NCBI GenBank assembly: GCA_026315105.1
Contig: CM048750.1
Location: 167,366,549-167,430,548, forward strand
DNA: 64,000 nt
Direction of reading: 5' to 3'
DNA from: Locusta migratoria
Lineage: Eukaryota > Arthropoda > Insecta > Orthoptera > Acrididae
Of the stretch, positions 55,513 to 64,000 are shown one piece after another. The notes beneath the pieces are model-generated. The model saw nothing but the letters and a program-made list of their open reading frames with translations, was not told the origin of the DNA and searched no databases. Each line of letters opens with the position of its first letter. Position 1 is the stretch's first letter. The position numbers and the translations under genes are program-made.

Positions 55513-56671
55513 TAGTAGTACATGTATGGAGAAACTGTAAATGATGGGTTTCTTACTGCCGCACACACTATTATACACTGGCTTGCACCGAGGGACAATA
55601 TAGCGAGCACGATTACTTAACAGCGTCAGCTGCGTCATAGTGCGAGCATACAATTTCGTCACTCCAGTCTTATTATCTGAAAAAATGTATTTGCTGAAGA
55701 TCGCAATGAAATATCGGTGTGGATCACCGGATTTGAAATATTAAATTACCATCTTCGAATCATTATTTTACGGACACAGCGTCTCGAACCACATCATTAA
55801 AGTGAATGGCCATATAGACATCGTGATGATTATAATAATATTAACACGATCAAACACACTGAAGATGAATGGCTGATCTCAGGTAGTTCATATTATAGCT
55901 GGTAATCTTGTGTAGTTTAGATCTAGATCTCACGGTGTCGAATTGATAGTCGTTCTGCAGTTAAGTTTAAGCAATGTGCGCCGCCAGGCTTAATCGGCCG
56001 AACTGCCATTCTCTGTACGATGTTTGGTTGCTTTGTCAGTCAGTACAGTTCTTCATTATTTCTAAGCCTTCCGGAGTGTCTTCGTTGAGTGCTCCAAACA
56101 TCTCTTTATTTGTTTTCCGTTCAACAATTGGTACTCATCTTCATTTCCAGTGCATAAGGTTACATTCTCATACAGCAACATTGTTACTATCACTGTCTTA
56201 ATTGACAGATTTTTATGACTTTGAAATAAGTAAACTAATTTCTTGGTTGAAGCTGTGTGCTTGTTCCACCATGTAATAAGGTATTAAATATTTCCCCTTG
56301 GATATGTTACATATCTCCACCTCTAATGGGACTTTATTAGGGGCTTCGTTGGATACTTCTATCCGTACGGTAGCCTCCTCATTGATCCAAAGTCCAATGT
56401 CCAATACTGCTGACGTTCTTTGCTACGTCTCTTGCAGTTCTTCCAGTCTCCACTATGGCTGAAATACCACATCCATATCCTAATAAGTACGATTATAATA
56501 TACTTAACAAGTGTTCAAAAATGAGACGTTGCAGTACTCATCGAAAAAGAAATATAAGTACAATAAACATGGATCCGGAAAAGCATACTTTGAGATAAAC
56601 ATGTGTTTATAGCAGGTGTTCCATGCGTCCATTCATGGCAATGCATCTCTCTGTTCTTAGGCGTAAGGAAT
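55513..56671. other. Unassigned sequence
   Basis: The minus strand holds open pieces (56213-56404: MDIGLWINEEATVRIEVSNE; near 56000-56110: GALNEDTPEGLEIMKN) that look protein-like but that I cannot name; they may be an old transposon. No other feature. Confidence 0.4.
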
Positions 56672-56753
56672 GTTGTTTGTAAATCTATCGGACTCAAATA
56701 CGGGGTCATCAGTCCGTAGCTTACAAACTACTTAAAACAAGGTAAACTAACCT
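56672..56753 (-). mobile_element. T-tailed SINE tail, 5' truncated (type B tail)
   Basis: Only the 3' ~80 bp remain: GTTTGTAAATCTATCGGACT, GGGGTCATCAGTCCGTAGC and GGTAAACTAACCT. The tRNA head is absent, as expected from incomplete reverse transcription. Confidence 0.75.
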
Positions 56754-56776
56754 ATCATTTGAAGTATACCCGGTTG

Positions 56777-56830
56777 CTGTGTTTACCAAAAGTCATTACA
56801 AAAATGAATAATTGCTTTTGGTAAACACAG
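56777..56830. repeat. 16-bp perfect inverted repeat, 22-base loop
   Basis: CTGTGTTTACCAAAAG at 56777-56792 and its exact complement at 56815-56830. Could be the end pair of a tiny MITE or a hairpin of unknown kind. Confidence 0.8.
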
Positions 56831-56956
56831 TCAAAATTTAAGGTTACTGTTTCAGAATAAGTGTTAATTTAGAAATTTAGTATGAGTTGTTTATTATAAA
56901 TATTTCGTTTGAGGTACAGGCACTTGACAATGGCGACAGTTTCGGCGAAACTAGTT

Positions 56957-57150
56957 GTATGTAAAAAAACAGTCTAGAGTGCAGTGGGTTATTTATTTAG
57001 TCAACTAGTTTCGGTCCTTATTTTGGACTATCTTCAGGACTTTTGCACCACAACATCAATGGAGCTACAGTCCTGAAGATGGTCCAAAAAAAGGACCGAA
57101 ACTAGTTGACTAAATAAATAATCCATTGCACTCTAGACTGTTTTTATACA
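56957..57150. mobile_element. Foldback MITE
   Basis: The arms at 56957-57041 and 57069-57150 are inverted copies with few mismatches (ACAGTCTAGAGTGCA, AACTAGTTTCGGTCC, CTTCAGGACT and their complements), with a 27-base loop. The AGTTTCGGTCCTT/TTTGGACCATCTTCAGG layout is familiar from insect MITEs. The flank at 56938-56955 repeats TTTCGGCGAAACTAGTTG. No coding capacity. Confidence 0.8.
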
Positions 57151-57500
57151 TATAAATTTAAATAATAGTGCTGTTTGATAATCCTACAAAGTGAAACAAA
57201 AATGTTTCCAAAAGTATGAAACTAGTTGTGCCGTACAAATAAATGCAGACCAAAGAATAAGTCAGCTACTGTCGGCTTGTGAGTGCAGTACATAACTGTC
57301 TCTATCATAAATAATCTATAATCAATTGCACTCCTTACCGACAATACGTCCGATATTACAAATACGGTAGAACTCGCAACATCGGTAACTTGAAAATTTA
57401 GAAAATATAACAGCGATATATTCTGAAATCTGAACAGAATAAGGAACTTAAGCGATTACAACCTCTACAAACATACACACATACACGAATGACTGGACAG
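57151..57500. other. Unassigned AT-rich sequence
   Basis: Nothing recognised. Confidence 0.5.
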
Positions 57501-57511
57501 GGAACATTTGC

Positions 57512-57714
57512 GCCGGCCGCGGTGGCCGAGGAGAATAAGGCGCTCCAGTCACGGTCTGCACGGCCACTACGGTCGGGGGTTCGAATCCCCCCTCGGGCAT
57601 GGATATTTGTGCCGTCCTAGTTCGTAAGTAGTTCATAAGTAGTTTGTAAGTTTAGGGACTGATGACCCTGTAGTTAAGTCCCATAGACTATACAAACATT
57701 TGAACTTTTTTTTT
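57512..57714 (+). mobile_element. T-tailed SINE, type A (copy 10)
   Basis: Head GCCGGCCGCGGTGGCCGAGG, B box GGGGGTTCGAATCCCCCC, tail ending CAAACATTTGAAC followed by nine T. Duplication GGAACATTTGC at 57501-57511 and 57715-57725. The clearest example of the T-run end. Confidence 0.95.
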
Positions 57715-57771
57715 GGAACATTTGCATACAAATACAATTAACTGTGATACTGATGAGACAATGGTGAACCA

Positions 57772-58395
57772 GAAAAGGTACGGAACGTCTTAACAACCAA
57801 ACCGGTTGATATTTGGATACGCCACTTTGGGATAGGTTGTGCGGCGTCACCTCCTCCTAAAAAATCAAGGCTGTGCCCTGGCAGGCAATATAATGCTTGC
57901 CGTAATTTGCGACGTCGCGGTTCCGATAATCGAATTCCTCGATCACGTAAAAACTATAAACAGTGACGTGTATTGTGAGACAATCCCTAGGTTACGTAAG
58001 TTCATCACGAGCAAACGGCCTGGGCTGCTCACGAAGGGAGTGATTCTGCTCCATGATAATGCGTGACCACACGTCTCCAGGGTCACACAAAGTGAACTGC
58101 ACAGGTTCAAGCGGGAGCAGCTTGAACATGCGCCACACAGCCCGGACATGTCACCCTGTGACTTCCAACTGTTTGGTCCGCTAAAAAAAAACTCAAAGGG
58201 AAGCAAACAACACGAACGACGAACTGAAGGACACAACAGAGGAACTGGATCTTGTCACAGCCAAAGAAATTCTTGAAACAGGGAATCCTTTGACTCGTTA
58301 AACAGTCGAATACTTGTGCTCAGGCCTCTGGTGATTACTTTTGAATAAATACTTAAATTATATGCACAGTGTCGTTATGTACCTTTTCATATACC
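57772..58395 (+). pseudogene. mariner transposase relic
   Basis: 57839-58066 reads MLAVICDVAVPIIEFLDHVK, FITSKRPGLLTKGVILLHDN then a stop within the HDNARPH motif, PHVSRVTQSELHRFKREQLE and, in frame, HSPDMSPCDFQLFGPLKK. The ends GAAAAGGTACGGAACG (57772) and its near-complement (58370-58385) are partial terminal repeats. Same family as 34000-35645. Much of the N-terminal half is deleted. Confidence 0.75.
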
Positions 58396-58828
58396 TCGTA
58401 GAAGAAGTAGAGAAGATCCAACGGAGAGCAGCATGCTTCACTACGGGCTCATTTAGTAAGCGCAAAAGCTAGACAGCCTGTATAGGTAGAGAGTGGCCAT
58501 GTGTGATACCGCTGATGACTGGCTGAGAGTCCACGACGCCATGTTTTTACCAGACTTGACGGGCTTTACATGTGTGTGAATAGCAACTGTGTGCGTTTCT
58601 GCACTGTAGAGGGTCTTAAACGCTTCTGACGACCATTTTACTGTACAGTTATTTACAGGTTGTATTACGTCAGGTGCTGCTGCACTTTTGCGCGTCTTCT
58701 GTCAGTTCTGTTTACGTAAATTAACAACAATAAACTGCTGTTGCTGTTGGTCGGTCTGTGACGATAATTTCAAACTTCGCGGCAATGGTCCACAAAGTAC
58801 CCTCCGCCATCGGGGTATGGATGTAGAT
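58396..58828 (+). pseudogene. Short LINE fragments
   Basis: 58400-58470 reads EEVEKIQRRAACFTTGSFSK, and 58796-58828 holds a GTACCCTCCGCCA...ATGGATGTAGATG end, the C-terminal and 3' end blocks of the divergent LINE at 51700-52595. The ~320 bp between them is not recognised. Confidence 0.55.
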
Positions 58829-59786
58829 GGGGAAACGTGTGTGGATAAAAGCAAAAACCACGGAGTTTTGCTCAAGGCAGACCTTACAAAGTAGACTGTG
58901 CCGCGCCTGCTTAGCCATAACAGGCGGAATTAGCAGCACACCAACTGCTGGGATGGAAATCATGTTGGATATGCCCCCATTACACCTTTGGGTCAAGATG
59001 GAGGCAGCGGCTGGTGCATACAGACTCAAAACTGGAACTCTTTGGGATATCTAGAATCACACACTAAAATAGTGAGTGAGGTAAATATAGGAAAGGTTGG
59101 GGAAATGCCAGCCGACTATATTATAACCCCATATTGCTTCAACAAGCCTTTCAATATAACAATTGGAAGTAGGGAGCAGTGGGAGAAAATAGTTCGACAC
59201 CGTACGGGGGATATTGTGTGGTTCACTGACGGGTCAAAATCAGACCAAGGCGTTGGGGCCGGGGCATAAGGGCTGCAGCCAAGACTAGAGGGCGTCATCT
59301 CTCTAGGAAAACTGGCCTCAGTATTCCAGGCCGAAATCACTGCCATCAGGGCGTGTGTGGAGGAGAATTTGCGTAGGTGCTAAAAGACAGTAGCATCTAT
59401 ATCTATTCAGACAGCCAGGCAGCCCTGAGATCACTGGCAGCTACTGCAACAAGGTCTAAAATTGTTGCAGAATGTCACAGGGTTCTGGTGGAGCTAGGGG
59501 AAAGCAATAGAGTAAAGCTATTGTGGGTCCCTGGCCACTCGGGGATCAGTGGCAACGAACATGCCGACAGATTAGCCAGGATGGGGGCAGAGACTCCATT
59601 TATTGGACCGGAACCTGTTCTGACAATGACCAAGGGAATGATCAAATTGGAGCTACGTAACTGGCTCAGAAGACAGCACGTAGAATATTGGACCAAAGTC
59701 TATCAACAAAAACATGGCAAAGTAATGATGCCAAAGCCATGTTTTAAAAGAAGCTCGGCAATTCTGGGCCTGAACAGGAGAGAGAA

Positions 59787-61270
59787 AGAATTTATTTATT
59801 TTTTATTTATTGGTTTTTTCTGTTCCATAGGACCCAATTGAGGAGTGAAACTCCATGGTTATGGAACAAGTCAATACATTAATTGTTACACAAGACTGGT
59901 AATAAAAATTTTTTAAGTAGTCCTTTGCACACGACAATCTTAAGACAAAGTGAAAAGAACCAATAAAGAAAAAATGAATTAGCTTAATTGTTTAACTTTT
60001 CTAGGAGTTCCTCGACAGAATAAAAGGAGTGAGCCATGAGGTAACTCTTCAGTTTAGATTTGAAAGCGTGTGGATTAGTGGTAAGATTCTTTAGTTCTTG
60101 TAGCAGCTTATTGAAAATGGATGCCGCAGAATATTGTACCCCATACTGCACAAGTGTTAAGGTGGTGTGATGCAAATGTAGATTCGACTTCTGTCTAGTA
60201 TTCACCGAGTGAAAGCTACTAACCCGTGGGAATAAGGTGATATTAAAAAAAAAATGTTCAAATGTTTGTAAATCTATCGGACCAAACTGCGTGGTCATCA
60301 GTCCGTAGCTTACAAACTACTTAAACCTAGGTAAACTAACCTACGGACAAACACACACACCCATGCCCCAGGGAGGACTCGAACCTCCACGGCGAGCAAC
60401 CGCGCGCTCCGCAGCGAGGTGCTTTAGACCGCTCGCCTACTCCACCGCGGCTAGGTGATATTATTAACAACAAACGACATTAAAGAAAAAACGTATTGTG
60501 ACGCCATAGTCAAAATTCCCAGACTACTGAAAAGGGGCCGACATGACGTTCGCGAACTTACACCAGATATTGCTCGAACCGCCCGTTTTTGAGTCAGAAA
60601 TATCTTTTTTTTGCATCAGGCGAGTTACCCCAAAAAAACAATGCCGTACGTCATAAGTGAGTGAAAGTAAGCATAGTAGACTACTTTTCGTATTGAAAAA
60701 TCACTGATCTCAGATACTGTTCTAATGGTAAATATAGCAGAATTTAGTTTTGGAACAAGATTCAGAACATGGGCTTTCCAAGACAGCTTACTGTCTATAT
60801 GAACACCTAGAAATTTGAACTATTCAGTCTCAGTTATCACATGCCCATTATGTGTAATCAGAATGTCAGCTTTCGTCAAATTACGTGTTAGAAATTGTAA
60901 AACTGAGTTTTACTGTGATTTAACATCAACTTGTTTTCTACAAGTCGTGAACTTATCTCTTGAACTGCATTATTTGATACTGTGTCAATAATACGAGCAA
61001 CATCCTTCACAACCAAGCTGGTATCATCAGCAAACAAAAATGTTTTACAGTCACCTGTTATACTCGAAGGCATATCATTTATATAAATAAGAAACAGCAA
61101 TGGTCCCAAAACAGACCCCTGGGGCACCCCATACTTAATTGTGCCCCATTGGGATTGCCCGTCATAGCCATTTTCTACACTGCGGAGAATTACCTTCCGT
61201 TCTCTATTATTAAAGCAAGAGATGAACCAGTTATCGGCTACTCACCGTATTCCATAATGTTCCAACTTCT
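59787..61270 (-). pseudogene. LINE inserted in the RNase H LINE
   Basis: The minus strand has KLEHYGIR, ADNWFISCFNNRERKVILRS, GVPQGSVLGPLLFLIYINDM, TFLFADDTSLVVKDVARIID (FADD) and SRLVENKLMLNHSKTQFYNF. A long 3' UTR follows to 59787, ending in AATAAATAAAAAAT-type sequence. A short AACAGG occurs at both junctions. 5' truncated within the reverse transcriptase. A type B SINE interrupts the 3' UTR. 6728-7745 is a relative. Confidence 0.8.
60246..60451 (-). mobile_element. T-tailed SINE, type B
   Basis: Head CCGCGGTGGAGTAGGCGAGC, B box GGAGGTTCGAGTCCTCC order, and tail ending CAAACATTTGAACATTTTTT (an A-run on the plus strand). Duplication AAGGTGATATTA (60234-60245) and TAGGTGATATTA (60452-60463). 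Youngest layer of this three-level nest. Confidence 0.9.
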
Positions 61271-61516
61271 GCAACAGGCCATGGGAATTTCCAAAAACAG
61301 CTACATACAATGGGAATAACAGAAAGAGACCCTAAATGTAGGATCTGTGATGACGGTGATGAAACTGCATCACATCTAACCTTCGAATGCATTGCATTGG
61401 AGAGTAAAAGGCACAGAACATTTGGGACAACCAGACCCGAAGAAATTGTGTCTAATGAAGAACTGGTAAAGGGACTCCTTGCACTGTTCAAGGGCATTGG
61501 TTGGCTTTACTAGATA

Positions 61517-62094
61517 GGGTAAGGTGGTACAATTTCGATCATTTCGGACAAATGTAATTATAACTGGAAATAAAATGAGAAAAGGAATAATTTTAACTAT
61601 GGCACTTGTTCTTGGATGTTTAATGAATATGTAACACAAATATTATAGAGTTACAAATGTTGGTATAAACACAAAAAAAGGTTATGGAATTGAGAAAAAT
61701 CGATCGAAAATGTACCACACTAGGTACAATTGTGATCACTTCCTCGTACAATTTTGGTTACGAGCTTCTTCCAAATAAAAAGCACTTTTTCTGTCATGCA
61801 CCAACGCATACTTCTTGGTAACAAACATTGAATTTTTGATAGCGAATCCAGTCACCCTTAACTAGATGATTTATAAGAGCGAGTTAGACTAAGTAGCTTC
61901 ACTTACCTCTTTAAAGGAGAAAAAAAATTATATCTCCTTACCGCAAAGCGGTGTATTCTTGGAAAAGGCAGGAGGATCTGTAGAAACATTCTACTCTACA
62001 ACGCGACACAACGAGACACTACGAGACAGACAAATGGTGCGAAAACTTATGCTGATCGCAAATGTACCTATATCGAATCTGTACCACCTTACCC
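61517..62094. mobile_element. TA-flanked MITE
   Basis: Inverted ends GGGTAAGGTGGTACA (61517) and its complement (ending 62094), flanked by TA (61515-61516 and 62095-62096), as for Tc1/mariner/pogo-type elements. The ends share further TTCGAT and ACAAATG/ACATTTG blocks. About 578 bp, no transposase. Confidence 0.75.
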
Positions 62095-62239
62095 TATACA
62101 GGAAGCGATACCGCACAATAAACTTAGTTTCGGTGTGGGCAGTGGCAGGTTGGACCAAAACTGTTTTGACTTCCCTGAGAAAATCAAATCAGACTGTGCC
62201 GCGAGGTAAGGTGTGTTGTTTACGAAACGAAAATTTTTT

Positions 62240-62640
62240 TCGTTATCGTAGTATTGTGTGTACGGCGTGGGGCGGGCGCAGACACGTGAAAGGAGGCAGG
62301 AGTCCCGTGTAGGGCCCAAGGCCGCCTTCAGAAAGTGGCCCGCCACCGCCACTACTGCAGCAGAGGTCATCGCCTGGCCGCGGGCTGCGGGCTGCGGAGG
62401 ACCGAAGTTGCGCAATACACGCGTCGGGAAAGTCGCCGGCCGCCCGAGGATGCTGTCCGCGCCACGCCTCTTGCGTCACTGCGAGTTACGCGCCGCTATG
62501 TTAATGACGCCGCCGATTATTTGACGCCGCCGCTGCCGCTGTTTGCCCGAGCCGCCAAACGCGCCGGTCTCGTGCCGCCAGCCGACAGTTTTCTTTGCTA
62601 ACAGGCCTTCGCCTAGCACCACGCAAAACACGCAACTGTC
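62240..62640. other. GC- and CpG-rich island
   Basis: Strikingly GC- and CpG-rich against its AT-rich surroundings, with several overlapping open frames on both strands and no recognisable protein. Either a promoter-type island of an unseen gene or a GC-rich repeat. No TATA box or initiator that I trust. Confidence 0.45.
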
Positions 62641-62730
62641 AACACTTCACTGTGCCACGTGACACAGCAACTGGAGAGTAGTCACAAATACAGTACTCTG
62701 CGAAATATTGCGCTCTCCATATCAATACAC

Positions 62731-63072
62731 ATGTTGTTGTTGTTGTGGTCTTCAAAATGTCCCAATGTTTGTACAGCTTATGGGACTTAACTACGGGATC
62801 ATCAGTCCCTAAGCTTACAAACTACTTATCAACTAGCTTATCCTAAGGACGGCACAAATATCCATGCCCGAGGGGGGATTCGAACCGCCAACCTTAGTGG
62901 CCGTGGAGACCGTGACAGAAGCGCCTCAGTCCCCTCAGCCACCGCGGCCGGCTGTTGTGGTCTTCAGTCCGGAGACTGGTTTGATGCAGCTCTCCACAAT
63001 ACCCTATCCTGAGCAAGCCTCTTTAACTCCATATAAGAACGGCAACCTACATTTGTTTGAATCTGCTTACCT
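62731..63072 (-). mobile_element. RTE LINE 3' end, split by a SINE
   Basis: (GTT)n at 62732, TGTTGTGGTCTTCA, then the SINE, then TTCAGTCCGGAGACTGGTTT up to TTTGAATCTGCTTAC at 63070, where RTE identity stops at the Helitron-like end. Confidence 0.85.
62755..62952 (-). mobile_element. T-tailed SINE, type A (copy 11)
   Basis: Complete head and tail on the minus strand, B box slightly damaged (GGCGGTTCGAATCCCCCC). The 14-bp duplication TGTTGTGGTCTTCA is at 62741-62754 and 62953-62966. It sits in the RTE 3' end. Confidence 0.95.
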
Positions 63073-63093
63073 AAAGGGGGCCAATATAAGGTA

Positions 63094-63308
63094 CTAGCTG
63101 AAAACCCGGCGTTGCCCGGGTATTTATTTATCTATTTATTTCTGCCATTTTTCAGGTATATATTCATTTGTATAAAGGTTTATGTCTGTAAAATCTCTTG
63201 GGAGTACAGTTAGTAGTAAAGAAGTAATACAATAAAACCTGGTGCGTGATGGAACGGCATTTCATGAACTTACTGTTTATGTCCTCATATCTCGTGAACT
63301 ACGTCTCG
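63094..63308 (-). mobile_element. Helitron-like 3' end, short copy
   Basis: The minus strand ends CCCGGGCAACGCCGGGTTTT then CAGCTAG next to T (reading from 63115 to 63091): a perfect GC hairpin about 7 bases before CTAG, with a T target, the Helitron signature. The body toward 63308 is AT-rich and truncated by the next RTE copy. Same terminus type as at 36773. Confidence 0.55.
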
Positions 63309-64000
63309 TGTTGTTGTTGTTGTTGTTGTGGTCATCAGGCCGGACAGTGGTTTGATGCAGCTCTCCACAATAGCCTGTCCTGAGCAAGCCTCTTCATCTC
63401 CACATAAGAACGGTAACCTACATCTGTTTGAATCTGCTTACTGTATCCATCTCTTGGTCTTCCTCTGCGGTTTTTACCCCACACACTTCCCTCCAACGTT
63501 AAATTCACAATTCCTTCATGTCTAAGAATGTGTCCTACCAATCGATCCCTTCATTTAGTCAAGGTATGCCAAAAATTCCTTTTCTCCCCAATTCTGTTCA
63601 GTACCTCCTCATTAGTTATGCGATCCACCCACCTAATCTTCAGCATTCTTCGGTAGCACCTCATTTCAAAATCCTCTATCCTCTTCCTGTCCGCACTGTT
63701 TATCGTCCATGTTTCACTCCCATACAAGGCAACACTCCACACAAATGCCTTCAGAAAGGACTTCCTTAGGCTTAAATCAATATTCGATGTTAACAAATTT
63801 CTCTTTTTCAAGAACGCTTTTCTACCCATTGCCATTCTGCATTTTATATCCTCTGTACTGCGACCATCATTTGTTATTTTACTGCACAAGTAACAAAACT
63901 CATCTACCTTCTTTACTGCTTCGTTTCCCAATCTAATTCCTTCAGCATCACCTGATTTTCTTAGACTGCACTCCATTACCCTAGTTTTGCTCTTGTTAAT
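63309..64000 (-). pseudogene. RTE-type LINE, running off the window
   Basis: Minus strand: SLRKSGDAEGIRLGNEAVKK, YLCSKITNDGRST, KCRMAMGRKAFLKKRNLLTS, LYGSETWTINSADRKRIEDF, RITNEEVLNRIGEKRNFWHT, a frameshift near 63545, then LVGHILRHEGIVNLTLEG and GRPRDGYSKQIQTDVGYRSY. 3' end at (GTT)n, 63309. One frameshift only in what is visible, so among the younger RTE copies; the rest lies beyond 64000. Confidence 0.85.

Larger units (their letters stand above)
58831..61505 (+). pseudogene. LINE with RNase H domain, split by a second LINE
   Basis: Left part: QSRLCRACLAITGGISSTPT, AGMEIMLDMPPLHLW, then a frameshift and DIVWFTDGSKSDQGVGAG (first catalytic D of RNase H), another shift, then YIYSDSQAALRSLA (D), KLLWVPGHSGISGNEHADRLA (H and D) and LRNWLRRQHVEYW. 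Right part from about 61275: GHGNFQKQLHTMGITERDPK, CRICDDGDETASHLTFEC (zinc-binding C-terminal motif), ending KGIGWLY at 61513. An RNase H domain places it in the I/R1/Jockey group. The gap 59787-61270 is a minus-strand LINE. Confidence 0.8.

Noticed and set aside
62258..62601. Overlapping GC-rich frames of 80-108 codons on both strands
   Set aside because: High GC removes stop codons by chance; no recognised domain, and frames exist on both strands.
1..64000. CRISPR array or bacterial-type operon
   Set aside because: No regularly spaced short direct repeats; composition and transposons are those of an animal genome.

Overview
This window looks like non-genic DNA from a large, repeat-rich animal genome, most likely an orthopteran insect such as a grasshopper or locust. 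That is an inference from the mix of tRNA-headed SINEs, RTE-type LINEs, Tc1/mariner and hAT elements, and from the absence of dense genes. I found no intact host protein-coding gene, no rRNA, no CRISPR array and no convincing functional tRNA gene. Nearly every recognisable coding stretch is a decayed transposon protein.

Layout. 0-12 kb: a piggyBac-type MITE, LINE relics and many SINEs. 12.5-15.6 kb: a nest in which an RTE LINE was hit by a hAT element (8-bp duplication), which was then hit by a tRNA-like SINE array (15-bp duplication). 16-20 kb: LINE and mariner relics and a perfect 82-bp hairpin. 20-23 kb: mostly unassigned, with a possible core promoter. 23.4-26.0 kb: a hAT element with transposase remains, split by a LINE and a SINE. 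26.7-28.8 kb: the longest RTE LINE copy, carrying two SINEs. 29-32 kb: unassigned AT-rich DNA. 32.3-33.35 kb: Ty3/gypsy pol end plus an LTR. 34-38.4 kb: a mariner split by a LINE, then a nearly full-length Tc1 element inside a Helitron-like end. 38.7-43 kb: LINEs, SINEs, a small palindrome holding a tRNA-like cassette, and a Tc1 relic. 43.5-45 kb: a FLYWCH/MULE transposase pseudogene. 45.8-50.9 kb: RTE ends, a SINE inside a SINE, and a Tc1 relic. 51.1-52.7 kb: a hAT element with Charlie-like ends carrying a LINE. 53.0-54.1 kb: a 1.1-kb palindrome with a tRNA-like sequence in each arm. 54.4-57.2 kb: a Helitron-like element and a foldback MITE. 57.5-62.1 kb: mariner, a LINE inside a LINE with a SINE inside that, and a TA-flanked MITE. 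62.2-64 kb: a GC-rich island and RTE copies running off the end.

The main themes are: (i) about twenty copies of tRNA-headed SINEs whose 3' ends finish in T-runs and which share one tail behind different heads; (ii) three kinds of palindromic units built around tRNA-like, Pol III-type boxes (41.7 kb, 53.0-54.1 kb, and the head-to-head SINE at 10.9, 13.3 and 25.5 kb); (iii) target-site duplications clear enough to order many insertions in time. These palindromic tRNA-like units are the best candidates here for something undescribed. Exact edges of old elements are approximate unless a target-site duplication is quoted.
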